Shown here: positions 15,498 through 23,830 of the stretch, in pieces
Position numbering within the stretch: the stretch's first letter is position 1
Layout of the letters: every line of letters begins with the position of its first letter
Assembly (NCBI RefSeq): GCF_003667445.1
Contig: NZ_RCTF01000005.1
Location: 186,001-250,000, forward strand
Direction of reading: 5' to 3'
From: Xanthobacter tagetidis
GTDB lineage: Bacteria > Pseudomonadota > Alphaproteobacteria > Rhizobiales > Xanthobacteraceae
Length of the DNA stretch: 64,000 nt
Notes under the pieces: generated by a model
Databases searched by the model: none
What the model saw: only the letters and a program-made list of their open reading frames with translations
What the model was told of the DNA's origin: nothing
Position numbers and translations under genes: made by a program

Positions 15498-16390
15498 CGC
15501 TGGTCAACTTCTTCCAGCTCCTGGTGAGCGGCATCGCCATGGGCGCCATCTACACGATCACGGCCAAGGGCCTGTTCATCACCCATCTCGCCACCCATCG
15601 GCTGAACTTCGGCCAGGGCGACTTCCTGATGGTGGGCGCCTTCGCCTCCATCGGCATGCTCGCGGCCGGGGTTCCGGCGCCTCTCGCCGTGCTCGGCGTC
15701 CTGGTCCTCATGGGGGTGCTCGGCTATCTGCTGGAGCGGTTCGCCATCCGCCCGCTGGACCGGCTGGGCGACCGCGCCGGCGCCTATTCCTGGGTCCTCA
15801 CCACCGCCGGCGCGGCGCTGATCCTTCAGAACATCGTCGAGCTGGGCTTCGGCAAGTCGGCGCAGTACGCGCCGCCGCTGTTCTCCAAGACCCGCGACAA
15901 CGTCATCAACATCCTCGGCGTCGGCATCTTCTTCGAGGAGGCGGCGATCATCATCGCCGCCTTCCTCATCGTCGGCGCCTTCTACTGGTTCCTGTTCGGC
16001 ACGCGCTGGGGCAAGGCCGTCTACGCGGTCGCCTTCAATCCCGAGGCGGCCTCCCTGTTCGGCATCGATGTGCGCGGCGTCGTCGTGCTGGTGTTCGTGC
16101 TGGCCGCCCTGATGGCGGGCATCTCCGGCGTGCTGGTGGGGCCGCTGGTCTCCGTGCATCCCCACATGGGACTGATCTTCACCATCAAGGCGCTGGCGGT
16201 GGCGGCGGTCGGCGGGTTCACCAACCCGGTCGGCATTCTCGTCGGCGGCCTCCTGTTCGGCGTCGCCGAGGCGTTCTCGAACTATTGGGACAGCGCCTTC
16301 GGCGATCTCTATCCGCTCCTGTTCGTCATGGCCCTCCTCGCCTTCCGCCCCTCCGGGCTGTTCGGCGAGCGGCGCGCCGACGTGCGCTGA
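15494..16390 (+). CDS. livH: Branched-chain-amino-acid-type ABC permease (LivH)
   Basis: A 298-residue membrane protein starting GTG (VTLVNFFQLLVSGIAMGAIY). About eight hydrophobic segments carry LivH features: LNFGQGDFLMVGAF near residue 38, and AVAFNPEAASLFGIDVRGV and GISGVLVGPLVSVHPHMG in the second half. It forms the inner-membrane pore with the LivM half of the next protein. Confidence 0.92.
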   Translation: MTLVNFFQLLVSGIAMGAIYTITAKGLFITHLATHRLNFGQGDFLMVGAFASIGMLAAGVPAPLAVLGVLVLMGVLGYLLERFAIRPLDRLGDRAGAYSWVLTTAGAALILQNIVELGFGKSAQYAPPLFSKTRDNVINILGVGIFFEEAAIIIAAFLIVGAFYWFLFGTRWGKAVYAVAFNPEAASLFGIDVRGVVVLVFVLAALMAGISGVLVGPLVSVHPHMGLIFTIKALAVAAVGGFTNPVGILVGGLLFGVAEAFSNYWDSAFGDLYPLLFVMALLAFRPSGLFGERRADVR

Positions 16391-16400
16391 GGAGACCGAG

Positions 16401-18155
16401 ATGCCACGCATTCCCCGCCTCCTGGCCTATGCCCTCGCCGCCGGCGTGATCGCTGCCTTTCCGTTCCTCGCGCCGAACCCCTTCTTCGTGCATGTGGGAC
16501 AGACGTTCGCCTACACCGCGATCGCGGTGATCGGCCTCAACATCCTGCTCGGCCTGTCGGGACAGATGTCGCTCGGCCACGGCGGCTTCTATGCGGTGGG
16601 GGCCTATGCCTCCGCCATCCTCGCCACCACCTATGGCTGGCCGCTGACGCTCTCCATGGCGGCGGCGCTCGGCGCGAGCCTCGTCACTGGCGTCCTGGTG
16701 GGGGCGGTGGCGCTGCGCACGCGCGGGCTCTATCTCGCCATGGCGACCCTGGCCTTCGGCTTCATCGTCGAGATCATCGCCCAGCGCTGGATCAGCGTCA
16801 CCGGCGGCACCATGGGCATCATGGGCGTGCCGCAGATCGACTTCGGCAATTTCCGCATGGGGCCGACCTATTTCTTCTGGTTCGCCGCCGGCCTGCTGCT
16901 GATCGTGCAGATCGCCAGCGACTATGTGTTCGGCTCGTCCATCGGCCGCCGGCTGAACGCGGTGAAGGAGAGCGAATCCTTCGCCGCGACGGTGGGCCTC
17001 AACGTGCCTCTGTGGCGGCTCGGCGTGTTCGCGGCGAGCGCGGCGCTCGCCGGGCTTGCGGGGATGCTGTTCTCGCACCAGAGCGGGTTCGTCTCGTCCG
17101 ACGCCTTCAGCATCCGCCTCACCATCTCGCTGCTCATCGCCACCGTCATCGGCGGGCTGGGGCGCTCGGCCGGCCCGCTGCTCGGCACCGCGATCCTGAT
17201 CGCCATCGCCGAGGCCATCGCCGCGGTCCACGACATCGGCCTGATGCTCTATGGCGGCATCCTGCTGATCGTCCTTCTGGTCTTCCCCGAAGGCGCCATC
17301 GGGCTCCTCGGCCGCCGGCGCGCCCCCTCGCACGCCGCGCCGCAGGGCGGGCCCGCGTTCCAGCCGCACCGCGCCGAGCGCGACGGCGCCGGCGGGCGGC
17401 TTGAGGTGGAGGGGGTCACCAAGAGCTATGCCGGCGTCGTGGCGCTGCGCGACGTGACGCTCGCGGTGGAACCGGGCACCATCCATGCCCTCATCGGCCC
17501 CAATGGCGCCGGCAAGTCCACCTTCATCAACGTGGTCGCCGGCCTCTATGCGCCCACCGCCGGCCGCATCCGCATCGGCGGCACGGACGTCACCTCCCTG
17601 CCGGCGCACCGCCGCGCGCGCCTTGGCTTGGTGCGCACGTTCCAGAACCTGCAGCTGATCCAGAGCGTGAGCGTCATCGAGAACGTGATGCTGGGCATGG
17701 AGCGGCAGCGCAGCCTTGCCGGCGACGTGCTCGCCTTCCTCGGCGGCGCCGGCCATGAGGCACGCGAGCGGGCGGAGGCCGCCGCCATCCTCGCCTTCCT
17801 CGGCATCGGCGAACTGGCGGACATGCGGCCCAAGGACCTGTCCTACGGCCACCGCAAGCTCGTGGAGCTGGCGCGCGCCATCGCCCAGAAGCCGGCCATC
17901 CTGCTGCTGGACGAGCCGGTGGCGGGCGTCAATCCGCAGGAGGCGCGCGAGGTGGCCCGCATCGTGGCGAAGCTGAGGGACGCCGGCATCAGCGTCCTCC
18001 TGGTGGAGCACAACATGGAGTTCGTGATGGGCCTCGCCGACCGGGTGACGGTGCTCGACTTCGGCAACCGCATCGCCTGCGGCACGCCGGCGGAGGTGCA
18101 GAAGGACCCGAACGTCATCCGTGCCTATCTCGGCGCTGCGGAGGACGCGGCATGA
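16401..18155 (+). CDS. Fused ABC permease/ATPase (LivM-LivG)
   Basis: A single 584-residue frame combines two usually separate subunits. Residues 1-300 are LivM-like (GLNILLGLSGQMSLGHGGFY, then LPPR-type loops, GLGRSAGPLLGTA). A linker (APSHAAPQGGPAFQPHRAER) leads into a LivG-like ATPase from about residue 333, with Walker A GPNGAGKST, signature DLSYGHRKLVELARAI and Walker B ILLLDEPVAGVNP. The AGVNP form is typical of LivG. Similar fusions occur in other proteobacteria. LivF follows with a 4-base overlap. Confidence 0.93.
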   Translation: MPRIPRLLAYALAAGVIAAFPFLAPNPFFVHVGQTFAYTAIAVIGLNILLGLSGQMSLGHGGFYAVGAYASAILATTYGWPLTLSMAAALGASLVTGVLVGAVALRTRGLYLAMATLAFGFIVEIIAQRWISVTGGTMGIMGVPQIDFGNFRMGPTYFFWFAAGLLLIVQIASDYVFGSSIGRRLNAVKESESFAATVGLNVPLWRLGVFAASAALAGLAGMLFSHQSGFVSSDAFSIRLTISLLIATVIGGLGRSAGPLLGTAILIAIAEAIAAVHDIGLMLYGGILLIVLLVFPEGAIGLLGRRRAPSHAAPQGGPAFQPHRAERDGAGGRLEVEGVTKSYAGVVALRDVTLAVEPGTIHALIGPNGAGKSTFINVVAGLYAPTAGRIRIGGTDVTSLPAHRRARLGLVRTFQNLQLIQSVSVIENVMLGMERQRSLAGDVLAFLGGAGHEARERAEAAAILAFLGIGELADMRPKDLSYGHRKLVELARAIAQKPAILLLDEPVAGVNPQEAREVARIVAKLRDAGISVLLVEHNMEFVMGLADRVTVLDFGNRIACGTPAEVQKDPNVIRAYLGAAEDAA

Positions 18156-18859
18156 TCGAGGTGGAGAACATCAAGGTCGCCATCGGCGCGGTGGACATCC
18201 TCCACGACGTCTCGCTGCGGCTTGAGCCGGGGCGCCTCGTGACGGTGATCGGCGCCAATGGCGCGGGCAAGACGACGCTGCTGCGCACACTCTCCAATGT
18301 CGTCACCCCGCATGCCGGGACGATCCGCTTCGACGGCCGGCCGACCGCCGGCATCAAGCCCCATGTGCTGGCCCGCGCCGGCCTCGTGCACGTGCCGCAG
18401 GGCCGGCAGATCGTCCCCGGCCTCTCGGTGCGGGACAATCTGGTGATCGGCGCCGACCGCGTCGCCGGCCTCGACCGGGACGCGATCGCCGCGGGGCTGG
18501 AGCGGGAGTTCGCGCGCTTCCCGGTCCTCAAGGAGCGCCAGCACATCCCCGGCGGCAACCTCTCCGGCGGCGAACAGCAGATGCTGGCGGTCAGCCGCGC
18601 CCTGATGATGCGGCCGAAGGTGCTGCTGCTGGACGAGCCCTCCCTCGGCCTCGCGCCGCAGGTGGTGACGACCATCCTGAAGGCCCTGCGCGGCCTCGCC
18701 GACGACGGCCTCGCGGTGCTGCTGGTGGAGCAGCTCGCGCTGCTCGCGCTGAGCATCGCCGACGAGGCCCACGTGCTGCAGCGCGGGCGGGTCGCCCTCA
18801 GCGGACCGGCCCGCGACCTGCGGAAGGACCGGGCGGTGATCGAGAGCTATCTGGGCTAG
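18152..18859 (+). CDS. livF: Branched-chain-amino-acid-type ABC ATPase (LivF)
   Basis: A 235-residue ATPase. Walker A GANGAGKTTLLRT, signature NLSGGEQQMLAVSRAL and Walker B KVLLLDEPSLGLAP identify LivF, distinguished from LivG by the SLGLAP motif and short length. It pairs with the LivG half of the upstream fusion. It is the last gene of the acyl-CoA/transport operon. Confidence 0.93.
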   Translation: MIEVENIKVAIGAVDILHDVSLRLEPGRLVTVIGANGAGKTTLLRTLSNVVTPHAGTIRFDGRPTAGIKPHVLARAGLVHVPQGRQIVPGLSVRDNLVIGADRVAGLDRDAIAAGLEREFARFPVLKERQHIPGGNLSGGEQQMLAVSRALMMRPKVLLLDEPSLGLAPQVVTTILKALRGLADDGLAVLLVEQLALLALSIADEAHVLQRGRVALSGPARDLRKDRAVIESYLG

Positions 18860-19184
18860 AGCACGCGCCGCTCGGCTTGCCCCGCAAGCGGAGCGGACAG
18901 CGTGTTCTCTGCCACCAATTGGGAGGGCTGGCCGGCGCTCCGGAAGACGGCGGCAGCGCGGCCTGAACTCGGCCGCGGCGGCGCCGTCCGGGCGATCCCT
19001 TCGGCGTGCGAAGATGCGCCGCCCCAGCGCTCCCGCTTGCCCCTCCCCGGCCACGCCCGGCATTGTCAGGCCCATCGTCAGGCGCATCGGCTTGCTGAAC
19101 CGTGAGAACCCCCTTGAGCGTTCTCCAGGCCGCAGTTCGCGCCACGGCCACCCATCGACGATGCCCGCGGCGCCGCCTTACGCG

Positions 19185-19227
19185 CGCTTTATGCGGTCCG
19201 TGCCAATCCACCTATCCGCTTTATGCG
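19185..19227 (+). promoter_or_regulatory. Direct repeat CGCTTTATGCG upstream of the kdp operon
   Basis: CGCTTTATGCG occurs at 19185-19195 and again at 19217-19227, 32 bp apart, close to three helical turns. Direct TTTAT-type repeats fit a response-regulator site; KdpE of E. coli binds a T-rich site containing TTTATA. This is a candidate KdpE site by position only. Confidence 0.4.
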
Positions 19228-19239
19228 CGCGAGGCGTAG

Positions 19240-19261
19240 CTCCGGTCTGTCAGAACCGGAG
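19240..19261 (+). promoter_or_regulatory. Leader hairpin covering the ribosome site of the first kdp ORF
   Basis: CTCCGGT (19240-19246) and ACCGGAG (19255-19261) form a perfect 7-bp stem with an 8-base loop. The 3' arm contains the GGAG that serves the ATG at 19268, so folding would hide it. Confidence 0.4.
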
Positions 19262-19267
19262 TTCGTC

Positions 19268-19354
19268 ATGATTGCCGACCTTTCCTTCCTTGCCGGGGGG
19301 CTTGCGCTGTTCGCCCTGGCGTCCCTCGCCGTCCACGCCGCCGACCGGCTGTAG
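19268..19354 (+). CDS. Small hydrophobic protein heading the kdp operon (28 aa)
   Basis: ATG at 19268 (GGAG 6 bases upstream) opens a 28-codon frame ending TAG at 19352-19354, just before the GGAGG that serves kdpF. The peptide is one hydrophobic helix ([19 protein letters not shown]) with a short HAADRL tail. As I recall, similar mini-proteins ending in a (C/A)(E/D)RL-like tail precede kdpF in many bacterial kdp operons, usually unannotated. Position, ribosome site and composition support a real gene. Its role may be a regulatory or structural peptide of the KdpFABC complex (inference). Confidence 0.6.
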   Translation: MIADLSFLAGGLALFALASLAVHAADRL

Positions 19355-19364
19355 GAGGCGCGCC

Positions 19365-19454
19365 ATGTCGTTCGACCTCGCCATCGGCCTCGTCACGGCC
19401 GTCGTCCTGTTCGCCTACCTGCTCGTGGCGCTGCTGCGCCCCGAGCTGTTCTAG
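19365..19454 (+). CDS. kdpF: KdpF, small subunit of the K+-transporting ATPase
   Basis: A 29-residue single-span peptide ([20 protein letters not shown], then VALLRPELF) with the typical YLLxALLRPExF ending. It follows GGAGG and directly precedes kdpA. KdpF stabilises the KdpABC complex in the inner membrane. Confidence 0.9.
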   Translation: MSFDLAIGLVTAVVLFAYLLVALLRPELF

Positions 19455-19464
19455 GGAGGGCACC

Positions 19465-21156
19465 GTGGACAACGATCTGCTCCAGTTCGCGCTGTTCTTC
19501 GCGCTCCTCATCGCCATCGCGGTGCCGCTCGGCGCCTATATGGCGGCCACCTTCGCCGGCGACGTGCGCTTCCTGGCGCCAGTCGAGACCGCGCTGCTGC
19601 GCGCCGCCGGCACCGCGGCAACGACGGAGCAGCGCTGGACCAGCTATGCGCTCGCGCTGCTCGCCTTCAACGCGGCCGGGTTCGCGCTGCTGTATCTCGT
19701 GCTGGTATTCCAGGATGTGCTGCCGCTCAACCCGCAAGGCTTTGCCGGCCTTCCCGCGCATCTCGCCTTCAACACCGCCATCTCGTTCGTGACCAACACC
19801 AACTGGCAGTCCTATGGCGGGGAGACGACGCTCTCCAACTTCAGCCAGATGGTGGGGCTCACCACGCAGAACTTCGTCTCCGCCGCCGCCGGCATGGCGG
19901 TCGCGGCGGCGGTGGCGCGCGGGCTTGCCGCCCGCCAAAGCAAGGCGATCGGCAATTTCTGGGTCGATCTGACCCGCGCCACCCTCTACATCCTCCTGCC
20001 CGGCGCGATCGTTCTGGCGCTGGTGTTCGCCGTCTGCGGCATGCCGCAGACCCTGGCGGCGGCGTTCGACGCCACCACGCTGGAGGGCGGCCGGCAGACG
20101 CTCGCCGTCGGGCCGGTGGCGAGCCAGGTTGCCATCAAGCAGCTGGGCACCAATGGCGGCGGCTTCTTCAACGTGAACTCCGCCCATCCGTTCGAGAACC
20201 CGACTGCGCTCACCAACTTCCTCTCGACGCTGGCCATCCTCGCCATCCCGGCGGCCTTCTGCTTCACCTATGGCCGCATGGTGGGCGACCGGCGGCAGGG
20301 GCGGGCGCTGTTCGCCGCCATGGCGCTGCTGTTCGTCGCGGGATTTGCCGCGATCTATGCCGCCGAGCAGGCCGGCAACCCGCTGCAGGCGGGGCTGGTG
20401 GATGCGGGCACCGGCAACATGGAGGGCAAGGAGGTGCGCTTCGGCGTGCTCGGCTCCACCCTGTGGGCGAGCGCGACCACCGCCGCCTCCAACGGCTCGG
20501 TCAACGCCATGCACGACAGCTTCACGCCGCTCGGCGGGATGGTCGCCATGCTGAACATCCAGCTCGGCGAGGTGGTGTTCGGCGGGGTCGGCGTCGGGCT
20601 GACGGGCATGCTGCTGTTCGTGATCCTCGCCGTGTTCCTGGCGGGGCTCATGGTGGGCCGCACGCCGGAATATCTCGGCAAGAAGATCGAGGCGCGGGAG
20701 GTGAAGCTCGCCGCGCTCACGCTCCTCGTCATGCCGCTCGGCGTGCTGGTGCTCGCCGCGCTCGCAATCGCCGCCGGCACGGCGCAGGCCTCGGTGCAGG
20801 ATGCCGGGCCGCACGGCCTCTCCGAGCTGCTCTACGCCTATTCCTCCGCCACCGGCAACAACGGCTCGGCCTTCGCCGGCTTCTCCGCCAACACCGCCTG
20901 GCACAACACGTTCCTCGGCATCGCCATGATGCTCGGCCGGTTCGGATACATCATCCCCGTCCTCGCCATCGCCGGGAGCCTCGCGGCCAAGAAGACGGCG
21001 CCGGCCACCGCCGGCACCTTCCCCACCCACGGCGCGCTGTTCGTCGTGCTGCTGCTCGCCACGATCCTGATCGTCGGCGCGCTCACCTTCCTTCCGGTCC
21101 TCGCCCTCGGCCCCATCGCCGAGCAGGTCTCCCTGATCGCCGGCCGGACCTTCTGA
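19465..21156 (+). CDS. kdpA: KdpA, potassium-binding subunit of the K+-transporting ATPase
   Basis: A 563-residue membrane protein starting at GTG after GGAGGG. The four selectivity-filter regions are visible: [48 protein letters not shown] and [15 protein letters not shown]. Length and motifs are full. KdpA is the channel-like subunit that binds and translocates K+ in the high-affinity Kdp pump made under K+ limitation. Confidence 0.97.
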   Translation: MDNDLLQFALFFALLIAIAVPLGAYMAATFAGDVRFLAPVETALLRAAGTAATTEQRWTSYALALLAFNAAGFALLYLVLVFQDVLPLNPQGFAGLPAHLAFNTAISFVTNTNWQSYGGETTLSNFSQMVGLTTQNFVSAAAGMAVAAAVARGLAARQSKAIGNFWVDLTRATLYILLPGAIVLALVFAVCGMPQTLAAAFDATTLEGGRQTLAVGPVASQVAIKQLGTNGGGFFNVNSAHPFENPTALTNFLSTLAILAIPAAFCFTYGRMVGDRRQGRALFAAMALLFVAGFAAIYAAEQAGNPLQAGLVDAGTGNMEGKEVRFGVLGSTLWASATTAASNGSVNAMHDSFTPLGGMVAMLNIQLGEVVFGGVGVGLTGMLLFVILAVFLAGLMVGRTPEYLGKKIEAREVKLAALTLLVMPLGVLVLAALAIAAGTAQASVQDAGPHGLSELLYAYSSATGNNGSAFAGFSANTAWHNTFLGIAMMLGRFGYIIPVLAIAGSLAAKKTAPATAGTFPTHGALFVVLLLATILIVGALTFLPVLALGPIAEQVSLIAGRTF

Positions 21157-21164
21157 GGCGTCCC

Positions 21165-23207
21165 ATGAGCAAGCATTCCCCTGCCGAATACGGCCTCCTC
21201 GCGCCCGAGATCGCCGGCCCCGCGGCGATCCAGGCCTTCCGCAAGCTCGATCCGCGCAGCCTTGCGCGCAACCCGGTGATCTTCTCCACCGCCCTGGTCA
21301 GCCTCGTCGCCACCGTGCTTGCGGCGCGCGAGGCGATGGCCGGCGGGCCGAACGCCTTCATCGGCATCCAGATCGCCGTGTGGCTCTGGTTCACGGTGCT
21401 GTTCGCCAACTTCGCGGAAGCGGTGGCGGAAGGGCGCGGCAAGGCGCGGGCGGATGCGTTCCGCGCCACCAAGTCCGCCGCCAAGGCCAAGGTGCTCGCA
21501 AGCCTCAAGGACCGCACCGCCGTCAGCGCCCGCGACATCGCCCGCGTCGAGGTCGGCGAACTCATCCTCGTGGAGGCGGGCGACACCATCCCCACCGACG
21601 GCGAGGTGATGGAGGGCGTCGCCTCGGTGGACGAGAGCGCCATTACCGGCGAGAGCGCGCCGGTGATCCGCGAATCCGGCGGCGACCGCTCGTCCGTCAC
21701 CGGCGGCACGCGGCTCGTGTCCGACTGGCTGGTGGTGCGCGTGACGGCGCGGCCCGGCGAGACCTTCCTCGACCGCATGATCGCGCTGGTGGAAGGCGCC
21801 AAGCGCCAGAAGACGCCCAACGAGATCGCCCTCGACATCCTGCTCGCGGGCCTGACCCTGGTGTTCCTGCTGGTGGTGGTGACGCTGCCCGCCTTCGCGT
21901 CGTGGTCCGGCACGCAGGTTCCCGTGATCTATCTGGTGGCGCTGTTCGTCACCCTCATTCCGACCACCATCGGCGGCCTGCTCTCGGCCATCGGCATCGC
22001 CGGCATGGAGCGCCTGGTGAAGGCCAACGTGGTGGCGAAGTCCGGCCGCGCGGTGGAGGCGGCGGGCGACATCGACGTGCTGCTGCTGGACAAGACCGGC
22101 ACCATCACCTTCGGCAACCGCATGGCCGATGCGTTCGAGCCGGCGCCCGGCGTCAGCGAGCGGGAGCTGGCGGACGCCGCCTTGCTCGCCTCGCTGGCCG
22201 ACGAGACGCCGGAAGGAAAGTCCATCGTGGAGCTGGCGCGCCGCCGCTTCGACCTCGCGCCGGCGCCGGAGGCGGACGCCCAATTCGTCCCCTTCAGCGC
22301 GCACACCCGCATGTCCGGTGTCGACCTGCCCGGCGGGGAGGCGATCCGCAAGGGCGCGTCCGATGCCATGGCGGCGCTCTCCGGCGCGCCGCTCAGCCCG
22401 GCGGTGGACCAGATCGTCAAGCGCATCGGCTCGTCCGGCGGCACCCCGCTGGTGGTGGCGCGGGACCGGCGCGTGCTCGGCGTCATCCACCTCAAGGACG
22501 TGGTGAAGCCCGCCATCCGCGAGCGCTTCGCCGAACTGCGCCGCATGGGCATCCGCACGGTGATGATCACCGGCGACAATCCGCTGACCGCCGCCGCCAT
22601 CGCCGCCGAGGCGGGGGTCGACGACTTCCTCGCCGAGGCGACGCCGGAGCGGAAGCTGGAGCTGATCCGCCGCGAGCAAAGCGAGGGCCGGCTGGTGGCC
22701 ATGTGCGGCGACGGCTCGAACGACGCGCCCGCGCTCGCCCAGGCCGACGTCGGCGTCGCCATGAACACCGGCACCCCGGCCGCCAAGGAGGCTGGCAACC
22801 TGATCGACCTCGACAGCGACCCCACCAAGCTCATCGAGATCGTGCTGGTGGGCAAGCAGCTCCTGATCTCGCGCGGGGCGCTCACCACCTTCTCGGTGGC
22901 GAACGACGTGGCGAAATACTTCGCCATCCTGCCGGCCTTGTTCCTCGCGGCCTATCCGGGCCTCGGCGTGCTGGACGTGATGGGGCTGGGAAGCCCGCAA
23001 TCGGCCATCCTGTCCGCCGTCATCTTCAATGCGCTCGTCATCGTGGCGCTCATTCCCATCGCCCTGAAGGGGGTCCGCTACACGCCCGCCTCCGCCTCCG
23101 CGCTGCTGCGGCGCAACCTGCTCGTCTACGGGCTCGGCGGGCTCGTGGTTCCCTTCATCGGCATCAAGGCCATCGACCTCCTGGTCGATCTGCTGCACCT
23201 CGCGTGA
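21165..23207 (+). CDS. kdpB: KdpB, ATPase subunit of the K+-transporting ATPase
   Basis: The ATG at 21165 gives 680 residues, the usual KdpB length. The phosphorylated Asp is residue 309 in [14 protein letters not shown]. Other P-type motifs are present: [17 protein letters not shown] (actuator TGES) and the hinge [14 protein letters not shown] with [16 protein letters not shown]. KdpB hydrolyses ATP and drives K+ through KdpA. Confidence 0.97.
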   Translation: MSKHSPAEYGLLAPEIAGPAAIQAFRKLDPRSLARNPVIFSTALVSLVATVLAAREAMAGGPNAFIGIQIAVWLWFTVLFANFAEAVAEGRGKARADAFRATKSAAKAKVLASLKDRTAVSARDIARVEVGELILVEAGDTIPTDGEVMEGVASVDESAITGESAPVIRESGGDRSSVTGGTRLVSDWLVVRVTARPGETFLDRMIALVEGAKRQKTPNEIALDILLAGLTLVFLLVVVTLPAFASWSGTQVPVIYLVALFVTLIPTTIGGLLSAIGIAGMERLVKANVVAKSGRAVEAAGDIDVLLLDKTGTITFGNRMADAFEPAPGVSERELADAALLASLADETPEGKSIVELARRRFDLAPAPEADAQFVPFSAHTRMSGVDLPGGEAIRKGASDAMAALSGAPLSPAVDQIVKRIGSSGGTPLVVARDRRVLGVIHLKDVVKPAIRERFAELRRMGIRTVMITGDNPLTAAAIAAEAGVDDFLAEATPERKLELIRREQSEGRLVAMCGDGSNDAPALAQADVGVAMNTGTPAAKEAGNLIDLDSDPTKLIEIVLVGKQLLISRGALTTFSVANDVAKYFAILPALFLAAYPGLGVLDVMGLGSPQSAILSAVIFNALVIVALIPIALKGVRYTPASASALLRRNLLVYGLGGLVVPFIGIKAIDLLVDLLHLA

Positions 23208-23221
23208 GAGGAGACACGACG

Positions 23222-23812
23222 ATGACCAGCTTGCTTCGCCCCGCTCTGGTGCTCCTGGCCCTGTTCACGGCGCTCACCGGCATCGCCTATCCGCTCGCCG
23301 TCACCGGCATCGCGCAGGTCGCGGTCCCCGGTGCGGCCAACGGCTCGCAGGTGACGGTGGCGGGCCGGGTAGTGGGCTCGGCCCTTGTCGGCCAGGCCTT
23401 CGCCACGGATCGCTATTTCCACGGGCGGCCCTCCGCCACCACGGCGCCCGACGCGCAGGACGAGGCCAAGACGGTGGACAGCCCCTACAACGCGGCAAGC
23501 TCCACCGGCTCGAACCTCGCGCCCAGCTCGGCCGCGCTCGCCGAAGCCGTGAAGGCGCGGGCCGCGGCGCTGGGCGGCGGGCCGGTGCCGGCCGATCTCG
23601 TCACCGCCTCCGCCTCGGGCCTCGATCCCGACATCTCGCCCGCGGCGGCGGCGTTTCAGGCGTCCCGCGTAGCGCGGGCGCGCGGCCTGCCCGAGGACGA
23701 GGTGCGCGCGCTGGTGAAGCGCAATACCATGGGCCGCACCTTCGGCGTCCTGGGCGAGCCCCGCGTCAACGTTCTGGCGCTCAACCTCGCGCTCGATGGC
23801 CTGAAGCGGTGA
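23222..23812 (+). CDS. kdpC: KdpC, accessory subunit of the K+-transporting ATPase
   Basis: The ATG at 23222 (after GAGGAGACACGACG) gives 196 residues. One N-terminal membrane segment ([20 protein letters not shown]) is followed by the KdpC domain: [32 protein letters not shown] and a C-terminal [12 protein letters not shown]. It stabilises the complex and supports ATP binding by KdpB. Confidence 0.96.
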   Translation: MTSLLRPALVLLALFTALTGIAYPLAVTGIAQVAVPGAANGSQVTVAGRVVGSALVGQAFATDRYFHGRPSATTAPDAQDEAKTVDSPYNAASSTGSNLAPSSAALAEAVKARAAALGGGPVPADLVTASASGLDPDISPAAAAFQASRVARARGLPEDEVRALVKRNTMGRTFGVLGEPRVNVLALNLALDGLKR

Positions 23813-23830
23813 CGGACGAGGCGTAGACAG

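Larger units (their letters stand above)
18860..19267. other. Intergenic region carrying the kdp promoter
   Basis: No gene is supported in this 408-bp stretch; the short open frames have no ribosome site or family resemblance. The last 85 bases carry a direct repeat and a hairpin described separately. The first half is G+C-rich and featureless. Confidence 0.6.

Noticed and set aside
15311..18011. Long minus-strand frames (366 and 561 codons) opposite livH and livMG
   Set aside because: Antisense shadows with Glu/Asp/Arg/His-rich repeats and no recognisable fold.
18902..19105. 67-codon frame between livF and the kdp operon
   Set aside because: No ribosome site and no membrane or domain feature; composition is that of non-coding G+C-rich DNA.
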